Of a stretch of DNA of 64,000 nucleotides, positions 56,054 to 62,533 are shown in pieces. The DNA is from Halomonas sp. SpR1. GTDB lineage: Bacteria; Pseudomonadota; Gammaproteobacteria; Pseudomonadales; Halomonadaceae. The notes under the pieces are model-generated. The model made no database searches. It worked only from the letters and a program-made list of their open reading frames with translations, and was not told the origin of the DNA. The position numbers and the translations under genes were made by a program. Position 1 is the stretch's first letter. Every line of letters starts with the position of its first letter. The stretch lies in the NCBI RefSeq assembly GCF_031010175.1, contig NZ_JAUAMB010000011.1, positions 62,001 through 126,000 on the forward strand. The letters are read 5' to 3'.

Positions 56054-57001
56054 ATGGCTTCAAAAATGCATGCTGCTATAGATAGCAACAAGATAAAAAT
56101 CAATATATCTATGGCCGAAAGCTCAGATTATGAATCCCCTCTTGAATGCGAATTTTGTGACGCCAAAGTTAGCTTCGTGAATGGTTTCACACGTGAGGTA
56201 GGCGACAAAATTATCTCTGTAAATCCATACTTCAGATTGAAAACAAGAAATACTCACGGCTCGGAGTGCAAGTACAACGTTGAAGGTCAGGTAAAATTAA
56301 TTGTTCGAGAGTCTGAAGGGAATGTTCTCACTCAAACAGAATCAGGTAAATTTGAGTTACGATTATTAGCCGTAAAAAAGGCTATAAATGAGCTACAATA
56401 TCTGGCGAAGAAAAAAAATAAGGACGAAACAGATGATAAAAAAGAAACTAAAGAAAAAGAATATGTAAAGTCTGGAAAAAAGCTTGGTTCATATATAAAT
56501 AGTGCTCTAAGGGTGTTAAAGGTGCGGTCGTTTTGCGAAAAAAACACAGATATAGAAAATCTACTAGAACTAGTGTTTGAAGGTGTTCGCCTTCCATGGA
56601 AGGACTTTTACTACGAAGATAAAGATTTTTTTAGGTGTTATTCGAATATACGTAAAGCAACCGTCACAGTTCCAGTTGCGATTGTCGGGGTTGTCAAATC
56701 TATCAGAACTATCGATGGTAAAAACGGTAAATTTTCAGTAATTAACTTAGCTGGCCCATATAGAAAAACAGATGAAAAAGATACATTGGATTCAGTGAGT
56801 GTTTCTATATGGTCTCCTGATATTGAGATGTTTGAAAGTTATAAAGTTGATGATGTGTTGCTCGCCTTTGGTATTTTTGATGCTAGTGGGGTGAGTGAAA
56901 AAACAAATAAATCCTCTACGTCATCAGTTAAAAAGTTCCGTAACCACGATTTAAGGCTGTGGCCTATAAGCAAATCACAGCTATGTAAAGTGAATGGTTA
57001 G
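56054..57001 (+). CDS. cassette protein of unknown function with C2HC zinc-finger-like N-terminus
   Basis: No family recognised. The 315-residue protein has a likely metal site C32-x2-C35 ... H68-x3-C72 (ECEFCDAK, THGSEC). A Lys/Glu-rich helical stretch follows near 115-145. The C-terminal half (205-295) alternates short strands in an OB-fold-like pattern (ATVTVPVAIVGVVKSI, SVSVSIWSPDIEMF). ATG at 56054 has TTGGAA six bases upstream; an upstream in-frame start at 55937 lies inside the IS. AT-rich and codon use unlike its chromosomal neighbours. Nucleic-acid binding is a guess from the layout. Confidence 0.7.
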   Translation: MASKMHAAIDSNKIKINISMAESSDYESPLECEFCDAKVSFVNGFTREVGDKIISVNPYFRLKTRNTHGSECKYNVEGQVKLIVRESEGNVLTQTESGKFELRLLAVKKAINELQYLAKKKNKDETDDKKETKEKEYVKSGKKLGSYINSALRVLKVRSFCEKNTDIENLLELVFEGVRLPWKDFYYEDKDFFRCYSNIRKATVTVPVAIVGVVKSIRTIDGKNGKFSVINLAGPYRKTDEKDTLDSVSVSIWSPDIEMFESYKVDDVLLAFGIFDASGVSEKTNKSSTSSVKKFRNHDLRLWPISKSQLCKVNG

Positions 57002-57010
57002 ATGTCTCGC

Positions 57011-57090
57011 GCCTACAAAGACTATGCGGCATCAATACCCTAAAAAAGCGCTGCTGCCGGACAAATTTTCCGCAAAGCGGGGCGTTAGAC
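57011..57090 (+). repeat. attC-like site 2 (degenerate left box)
   Basis: The right box GTTAGAC (57084-57090) fits GTTRRRY and is preceded by a 5-base spacer and CCGCAAAGC. That segment pairs imperfectly with CTATGCGG near 57022-57029. The left outer box is poor (GCCTACA). It begins ten bases after the previous stop, as expected for a cassette end. Confidence 0.5.
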
Positions 57091-57118
57091 GTAGGAAAAT
57101 CGTAAAGAGGAAATATAG

Positions 57119-57871
57119 TTGCTTGAATACACAGTATCGTCAGACATAGAGCATGTTTTTAAGAACATGCCCGAAGCGGAGTTGAACCAAAAGCTGAAGG
57201 ATTTGAATCTGCCTCAAAATAGAGATGTCGTTCTTGGGAAAATATTAACAGGAAATATACAGCTCCACATAGCTGCTGATCTTGACATAAAAATTTATGC
57301 CCTGAATAAGCTGTTCCCTAACTCACATGACAAGCTTAAAATTTCGGAGACGATTTTTTCAAAGTCACAATTTACTCAATATGACCCAGCGAAGAATGGT
57401 CAAAACATGATGAAGCACGGGATCTCCTTTCGAGAAGTCGTTAGCTATTCAACTAAATTTGGAACATTAATAGTTCCATTGCCTGAGGTGGGAGATGAAC
57501 GAAGGGTTGTAATTTTCTCTGATCTTTCCTTAGATAGCAATAAGTACTGCCTAACCCTTCCCTTGGAAGGTGTGTCAAAAAAATTGAAACTTTACACATT
57601 TTCCGTAGCACAACAACTACCTTTTGGTTTTAGATTTATTTCGTCAAGATTTATTAGTAAGACGAAGTTTTCAAAGAAAATTAAGAGTGACCTTAGGGGC
57701 GTAAGCTTTGAAAGTGATGAACAAAGAAAATTATTTTTCGATAGATGCATTAAAATACTAAGGCGCTATTTATTCGAGAAAGCTGCGGTAAGCAATTATG
57801 TTGATTATGCATCCGAGAGCTCTGACAATCCGTTGAACCCGACACAACATAACGGGCTGCGCCCTCCGTGA
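57119..57871 (+). CDS. cassette protein with BrnT-like segment
   Basis: A 250-residue protein. Residues 88-107 (YDPAKNGQNMMKHGISFREV) closely follow the DxxKxxxNxxKHGxSFxEV hallmark of BrnT toxins, and RRVVIFSDL (128-136) and FRFISSRFISKTK (171-183) match the later BrnT strand and RxISAR pattern. BrnT itself is about 90 residues; here it is embedded between extra N- and C-terminal parts, and no BrnA-type antitoxin follows. Start is TTG at 57119 with GAGG eight bases before. The 3' end runs into attC 3. Confidence 0.65.
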   Translation: MLEYTVSSDIEHVFKNMPEAELNQKLKDLNLPQNRDVVLGKILTGNIQLHIAADLDIKIYALNKLFPNSHDKLKISETIFSKSQFTQYDPAKNGQNMMKHGISFREVVSYSTKFGTLIVPLPEVGDERRVVIFSDLSLDSNKYCLTLPLEGVSKKLKLYTFSVAQQLPFGFRFISSRFISKTKFSKKIKSDLRGVSFESDEQRKLFFDRCIKILRRYLFEKAAVSNYVDYASESSDNPLNPTQHNGLRPP

Positions 57872-57896
57872 TTCGCGGGTTAACTGGGCGTTAGCA
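57820..57896 (+). repeat. attC-like site 3
   Basis: CTCTGACAATCCGTTGAACCCG on the left (kept in two parts: CTCTGAC at 57820, then GTTGAACCCG at 57832) and CGGGTTAAC followed by TGGGC and GTTAGCA (57890-57896) on the right. GTTGAACCCG pairs with CGGGTTAAC leaving one extrahelical G, the attC hallmark. The layout closely follows the aadA-type attC. It overlaps the last 17 codons of the preceding gene. Confidence 0.75.
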
Positions 57897-58126
57897 AAGC
57901 AGGTTCCGTATGACCATTGAGCAGTTCAAACTGCTGCCAATATGTCGACGCAATGAAAGCAGGCTCGTACTGGCGCCATTTCGACGTGTCTTGGTGCATT
58001 TCACAATAAGGCCTGGAGGTGTCTACGAACCCTGGAGCGATTCAGCGTTGCTCTCGCTCAATATCATTTTCAAAGCGCTGCAGTTATTCTATAAATTCAG
58101 GTTATTAAAGGCGATCAATCGATATT

Positions 58127-59083
58127 ATGACGAGAAAAACACTAAGTCTGAAGACGAAAAAACAGGTAGATGCCAAGCCCACCGACGAAGTTGAAGATCA
58201 ATTTCCTGATGATCCAGAAAAGCGTTTTTTAAATGGCGTTGCTGTTCATCCTTCCCCGCGCATTTATTTAGCGCCTGGCTCTCAACAGCGTACCGTTCGA
58301 GCGATGGATTTGATTACGCCCATTGGGATGGGGCAGCGTGGGTTGATTGTGGCGCCGCCAGGCTCTGGCAAAACGACGATGTTAAAACATATCTGTCAGG
58401 CCGTGGCCGAGGCTCATCCCGACATAAAGCTGTATGCCTTGTTGATTGATGAGCGCCCGGAAGAAGTGACCGATTTTAAGCGCAGTGTCTCGGCAGAGGT
58501 GCATGCATCGTCTTCAGACGAAAGCTACACACACCATGTCAATATGGCAGATAAGCTGCTTGAAACGGCGCGTAAGCAAGCAGGCGAGGGGCACAATGTG
58601 ATGATTGTGATCGATTCGCTTACCAGACTCTTGCGCGTTCATAATGCCGAGCAGCGGGGCAACGGTCGCACTATGTCGGGTGGGCTGGATTCCCGAGCGA
58701 TGGAAATACCCCGAAAACTGTTCGGTGCCGCGAGAAAGATCGAGAACGGCGGATCGCTCACCATTCTGGCCACCGTGCTGGTGGATACGGGAAGTCGTAT
58801 GGATCAGGTGATTTTCGAGGAGTTCAAGGGCACGGGCAATATGGAGCTTGTGTTATCGCGGGATGTGGCCAATCAACGGATTTTTCCGGCGATAGATATT
58901 GCCAAAAGCAGTACCCGTCGTGAAGAGCTGTTGATTGATGCAAAAGATATTGAAAAAGTAAGAACACTGCGTAGAGGTTTGACCACGCTTAAGCCAGTAG
59001 AAGGCGCGCAGAAGTTGCTTGAGTTATTGGATAAATATCCCACTAATGCCGAGCTGTTAGATGGGTTTTTACCCGCCTCGTGA
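58127..59083 (+). CDS. short Rho-like ATPase lacking the N-terminal RNA-binding domain
   Basis: A 318-residue paralogue of transcription terminator Rho. It covers only the ATPase/translocase core: Walker A APPGSGKTT at 76-84 (standard Rho has APPKAGKT), LLIDERPEEVTDF near 106-117, Walker B VMIVIDSLTRL near 158-168, GGSLTILATVLVDTGSRMD near 208-226, R-loop KGTGNMEL near 234 and the arginine-finger region SSTRREELL. The N-terminal helix bundle and cold-shock domain (about 130 residues) are missing. No good ribosome site precedes the ATG at 58127. It cannot be the main Rho; function open. Confidence 0.85.
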   Translation: MTRKTLSLKTKKQVDAKPTDEVEDQFPDDPEKRFLNGVAVHPSPRIYLAPGSQQRTVRAMDLITPIGMGQRGLIVAPPGSGKTTMLKHICQAVAEAHPDIKLYALLIDERPEEVTDFKRSVSAEVHASSSDESYTHHVNMADKLLETARKQAGEGHNVMIVIDSLTRLLRVHNAEQRGNGRTMSGGLDSRAMEIPRKLFGAARKIENGGSLTILATVLVDTGSRMDQVIFEEFKGTGNMELVLSRDVANQRIFPAIDIAKSSTRREELLIDAKDIEKVRTLRRGLTTLKPVEGAQKLLELLDKYPTNAELLDGFLPAS

Positions 59084-59095
59084 AATGCCAGTAAT

Positions 59096-59145
59096 AAAGA
59101 AGCTCACCTTTGGTTTTTTAAGAATTCACGGAGGTGAGCTTCTTT
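59096..59145. terminator. bidirectional terminator between rho-like and helicase genes
   Basis: AAAGAAGCTCACCT (59096-59109) is perfectly inverted as AGGTGAGCTTCTTT (59132-59145), with a 22-base loop containing TTTTTT. It separates two convergent genes and has A/T ends on both sides. Confidence 0.75.
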
Positions 59146-59153
59146 GGTAAGGT

Positions 59154-60350
59154 TTAACGATTACTTTGTTTATTAAAGTTCAAGTTTGACTCGGGTACTG
59201 CTTTTCGAACCGGAAAGCCTGCAATCTCTTTGCGCTCAATAGTGCTTTTTAATCGCCTTTCAATGGCGCAAAGATTTTTAAAGTCACTCATGTCTACAAA
59301 AGAAATCGCTTCACCTGAGGCACCCGCGCGGCCGGTTCGGCCAATGCGGTGGACGTACTCTTCGGGCTTAAAAGGTAAATCGTAATTCACCACACGACTC
59401 AGTTCGCCAATATCCAAACCACGCGCGGCAACTCCCGTAGCGACCAGGTACTTTAATTCGCCAGATTTGAACTGAGCCAGAATCTTTTCGCGCATGGCTT
59501 GGCTTCTATCGCCATGAATGGAGTCCGCTGTGATGCCGCGTTTTTCCAGTTGAGCAACAAGCTTGGCTGCATTGTGTTTTTTCTCGGTAAAAATAAGTGC
59601 CTGATCCCACTGTTGTTCGTTAATTAAGTGACTCAACAGGGCAGACTTGGTGTCTTTGTCGACGGTGATTAGCCACTGTTTGATATTAGCGGCAGCGCGA
59701 ATGTTGGGGGAAATGGATATTTCAGCCGCAAGATCGGTCATCTTGCTATCTGAAAAATCGTAGGCCAGCGCCCGAACGTCATCGGTCATGGTGGCCGAAA
59801 ACAGCAGGTTCTGACGGTCTTCAGGCAGGCGGTCTATGATTTTCTTGATGTCGTCGACAAAGCCCATGTCGACCATTCTGTCCGCTTCGTCCAATACCAT
59901 GACTTTAAGTTCATCAAAGTGCAGCGCACGCTGATGCGCCAAATCAAGCAACCTGCCGGGCGTGGCGACCAGAATATCCACCCCTTTGATCAGGCGCTCT
60001 TTTTGAGCTTCGGTATCCACACCGCCATACATGGCCATAGAGGTTAGGTGCGTGTGTTTAGCGTATTGAGCCACATTGGCTTCGTCCTGAACCGCTAACT
60101 CACGGGTCGGCACAAGAATCAGCGCGCGTATGCGTTTGCCGCGTAACGTTCCCGCGTTACTGAACCGTTCCAGCAGAGGCAGCACAAAGGCAGCGGTTTT
60201 GCCGGTGCCTGTTTGTGCGGTGGCGATTAAGTCGTTACCCGAAAGAATGGCAGGAATCGCTTGTTCCTGGATGGGCGTTGGCGTTTTGTAACCGAGTTCG
60301 GTAATCGCTTGAACAAGAGGAGTGGATAATCCTAGTTTTGCAAATGGCAT
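59154..60350 (-). CDS. rhlE: DEAD-box ATP-dependent RNA helicase (RhlE-type)
   Basis: Remodels RNA using ATP. The 398-residue protein has the Q motif (TPIQEQAIPAIL, near 26-37), motif I ATAQTGTGKT near 43-52, DEAD in VLDEADRMVDMGF near 154, motif III FSATM, and motif VI HRIGRTGRAG. The RhlE-like core is followed by only a short tail, less basic than in many RhlE proteins. AGGG lies seven bases upstream of the ATG. Confidence 0.93.
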   Translation of the reverse strand: MPFAKLGLSTPLVQAITELGYKTPTPIQEQAIPAILSGNDLIATAQTGTGKTAAFVLPLLERFSNAGTLRGKRIRALILVPTRELAVQDEANVAQYAKHTHLTSMAMYGGVDTEAQKERLIKGVDILVATPGRLLDLAHQRALHFDELKVMVLDEADRMVDMGFVDDIKKIIDRLPEDRQNLLFSATMTDDVRALAYDFSDSKMTDLAAEISISPNIRAAANIKQWLITVDKDTKSALLSHLINEQQWDQALIFTEKKHNAAKLVAQLEKRGITADSIHGDRSQAMREKILAQFKSGELKYLVATGVAARGLDIGELSRVVNYDLPFKPEEYVHRIGRTGRAGASGEAISFVDMSDFKNLCAIERRLKSTIERKEIAGFPVRKAVPESNLNFNKQSNR

Positions 60351-60716
60351 AAGGCGCCCTGACAGATCGTCGTAAGGTGTGTCGAAAATAAAAGATGGGG
60401 CAGTATAAAGTAAAAGCAGCCAGCCGCTGAAACCGATTGAGGCGTTTGAAGCTCTTACTTGGCTTCACAATTCCAACATTAACCCGCATAAGGCCGGTTT
60501 CTGCACGTTAACCTGTCTAGCGATTTACCCTGGCCCGCTGCTCAGCCTGATCCAGAAGCACCGCACCGCTGCCTGATTCAGCCAGCTTGTCATCGGGGTT
60601 GTAGAGCAGGCAACTGGGCAGCCACAGCTTATACAACCAGCCAGGTAATTGCGCAGCTTTTGTAGGTAAGCAATACACCTATCTAGTATCTGTTGCCATT
60701 TTTTCGCAAAAACTAC
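60351..60716. other. intergenic region between helicase and VOC gene
   Basis: Promoter region of the helicase gene plus about 300 bases of GC-richer DNA. A minus-strand frame at 60517-60678 (GTG start, 53 codons, containing LWLPSCLLYNPDDKLAESG) uses codons like local genes but has no recognised match and may be a gene remnant. No RNA gene seen. Confidence 0.4.
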
Positions 60717-60747
60717 TTTACCTCAAGTTAAGTTGAGGTTTTATCCT
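60717..60747 (+). promoter_or_regulatory. SoxR-box promoter
   Basis: CCTCAAGTTAAGTTGAGG (60721-60738) differs by one base from the E. coli SoxR box CCTCAAGTTAACTTGAGG. It lies in a 19-base spacer between TTTACC (60717-60722) and TATCCT (60742-60747), the overlong spacing that MerR-family activators such as SoxR correct. The following VOC gene should respond to redox-active compounds. Confidence 0.82.
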
Positions 60748-60776
60748 GCCATTTCACTTAACGGAAGGAGACGCTT

Positions 60777-61202
60777 ATGTACTTGGAACACGTTAATCTG
60801 GTGGTTGATGATATGGATGCCATGTTGGATTTTTACCGCGCTGTCTTCCCGCACTGGAGGGTACGCGATGAGGGCCATGGCGAGTGGTATGGCAAGCCAC
60901 GCAAATGGATTCACTTTGGCGACGATGAGCATTACTTGGCGTTAAGCGATCATGGCGAAGGAGAGAACCGTGATCTAAAAGGCCACAGCGTTGGGCTGGC
61001 CCATTTTGCTTACGTGACCGATAACCTTGATGCCGTTGTGGCCAGGTTAAATAACGCCGGTTTTGCCATTGCCAAACCTGGCGCTGTCGAGCCATTTCGC
61101 AAAAATGTCTACTTTGTCGATCCGGCCGGGTTTGAGGTGGAGTTTGTTGAATATCTGAGTGATATTCCGGCCGAGCGCAATTTAAACCGGGATGCTCAGT
61201 AG
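60777..61202 (+). CDS. VOC family protein (glyoxalase/bleomycin-resistance fold), SoxR-box controlled
   Basis: A 141-residue single VOC-domain protein. MYLEHVNLVVDDMDAMLDFY supplies the first metal-ligand His (H5); GLAHFAYV has a second His and FEVEFVEY the Glu. It may isomerise or bind a small reactive electrophile. AAGGAG precedes the ATG. A near-perfect SoxR box drives it, so a role in detoxifying redox-cycling compounds is inferred. Confidence 0.85.
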   Translation: MYLEHVNLVVDDMDAMLDFYRAVFPHWRVRDEGHGEWYGKPRKWIHFGDDEHYLALSDHGEGENRDLKGHSVGLAHFAYVTDNLDAVVARLNNAGFAIAKPGAVEPFRKNVYFVDPAGFEVEFVEYLSDIPAERNLNRDAQ

Positions 61203-61320
61203 CATGCAGTGCAGGTAGAAGCACAACAACCAGAAGCGCAGAAACGGCAGGGTGAGGAGAGATGAAAACTGCCGTTTCGTAACAGTGTTTGCTGAGCGGC
61301 GTTAAGCAATAGGAGAGTTT

Positions 61321-61722
61321 ATGAACTCAAATGTAGCCCGCTACGGGGTAATCCTGAACACTGAGAACTACGCGGAGTGCGTAGCTTTCTACCGAGATCT
61401 ATTTGGTTTGCGTCAGCTATTCGAGAGAGAGGACGACGGCTTTAAGCTTACTTGTCTTGAATTCGGCCATGGGTATCTGATGGTGGAGCAGGGCGGCAAA
61501 GCAAAGAACGGCGTCAAATCGCCAGAAGAGGGTAGCTTTAAATTGCGATTTAACGTGAACGACTTGGAGGAAGCGCTGATGAAAATCAGGACCTGGGGCA
61601 TTCAAGCTGCCATTACCGAAAACACGTGGGGCAGAACCATCAATATCAGCGACCCTGATGGCAACCGGGTTGGCGTTAGAGATGAGGCTGGCTTCGTACA
61701 CCAGATCAATACCCGTTGCTGA
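61321..61722 (+). CDS. VOC family protein
   Basis: A second, unrelated-in-detail VOC-fold protein of 133 residues: YGVILNTENYAECVAFYRDLFGL near 8-30 and the C-terminal NISDPDGNRVGVRDE near 108-122. The first-strand metal His is not obvious (VILNT), so it may not be a metal-dependent glyoxalase. AGGAGAG lies upstream of the ATG. It follows the first VOC gene by 118 bases and may share its transcript. Confidence 0.82.
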   Translation: MNSNVARYGVILNTENYAECVAFYRDLFGLRQLFEREDDGFKLTCLEFGHGYLMVEQGGKAKNGVKSPEEGSFKLRFNVNDLEEALMKIRTWGIQAAITENTWGRTINISDPDGNRVGVRDEAGFVHQINTRC

Positions 61723-61781
61723 ATGTGGAATAATTACTTGCTGCGCGCTCTTAATTTTCCGATGAGTAACTCGTTAGGGCT

Positions 61782-62120
61782 ATGAGCGAATACATGACAT
61801 TAATTGAGTTTTTCATATTGCTGGCATGGTGGTTTGCCCCGCCATTGATTATTGCGTCAAGTATTCAGATGTTGTTGTACTGTAAATGGGCACCACTTAG
61901 AAACAAACCGGCTTTGGCTCTGGTTGGAATCTTCGGCGTCATCATCATTAGTACGGTACTCGGGATCTTTGGGCTGATTTCGCCAATCTCTTTACCGCGA
62001 TGGCTGGGCGCGACAGAAAACCTGCTGTTTTTACCCATGGCATTCATCATCGTTGGCGTATCCACCGCTGTAATGTTGTTCACTGTTTCGTTGCTTCATA
62101 GGCGCACTTCCGCGCCCTAA
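61782..62120 (+). CDS. small membrane protein of unknown function
   Basis: A 112-residue protein with three strongly hydrophobic segments (about 8-32, 42-66 and 76-103) and a short basic tail, so probably an inner-membrane protein. No family recognised. ATG at 61782 (next Met at 61794); weak ribosome site GGGCT. It may be cotranscribed with the VOC genes. Confidence 0.6.
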   Translation: MSEYMTLIEFFILLAWWFAPPLIIASSIQMLLYCKWAPLRNKPALALVGIFGVIIISTVLGIFGLISPISLPRWLGATENLLFLPMAFIIVGVSTAVMLFTVSLLHRRTSAP

Positions 62121-62533
62121 TAACTCAAGGGCAAGGTATACTAAGCCTTGAAGAACTTTCGGTTCAAAAAAACCTACAACTTTGCCGTACCACTATTTCG
62201 AGCGAAGCGGTTCAGTGGTTACAAGACAATCAAGGCGTTAATGATGCACTGTATTTTTGCATTACAGTACGAATCTAAAAGGGTGCGGCTTTCGGCTGTG
62301 GCTTAGCGCCATGGGGATGAATTACCAAGAAAACTTCCGAACTAGTAGGCCTCTGCGGTTCTGAATCCTAGCAGATCTGAGTTATGTTGCGGAAAAATAC
62401 ACTGAGACAATTGGCTGGATGGTTAGGAATTGGGTTCTCTGCAGCCTCGTTATGCACATGGAGAGGACGGTTAAAATCGGTGAAACGGAGAGGTTAAATC
62501 AGTGCTGCTGACACTGAAAACAGAGGACTTGAT
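62121..62533. other. intergenic region ahead of the exporter gene
   Basis: About 410 bases without a supportable gene. Several short inverted repeats but no terminator with a clear T tract. CAGCCTCGTTA at 62442-62452 repeats bases of the IS/attC junction at 56016-56026, but the following TGC breaks the attC box, so no site is claimed. Promoter of the exporter gene presumably lies here; no Fur box was recognised. Confidence 0.4.

Larger units (their letters stand above)
54084..57896 (+). mobile_element. integron-type gene cassette run without integrase
   Basis: Three genes in the same orientation (54099, 56054, 57119) each have an attC-like site directly after them (55210, 57011, 57820). Gene and site are packed with almost no spare DNA, and the second and third genes are much more AT-rich than the GC-rich surroundings. 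No integrase lies in the window, so this looks like a cluster of attC sites lacking an integrase. The right edge is the third attC; the left edge is uncertain. Confidence 0.7.

Noticed and set aside
57910..58194. A 94-codon plus-strand frame between attC 3 and the Rho-like gene
   Set aside because: It overlaps the Rho-like start by 68 bases in another frame, has no ribosome site and no recognisable domain; not called as a gene.
62430..62455. attC-like end GCAGCCTCGTTATGC before the exporter gene
   Set aside because: Shares CAGCCTCGTTA with the IS/attC junction, but TATGC breaks the GTTRRRY rule and no pairing left half was found.
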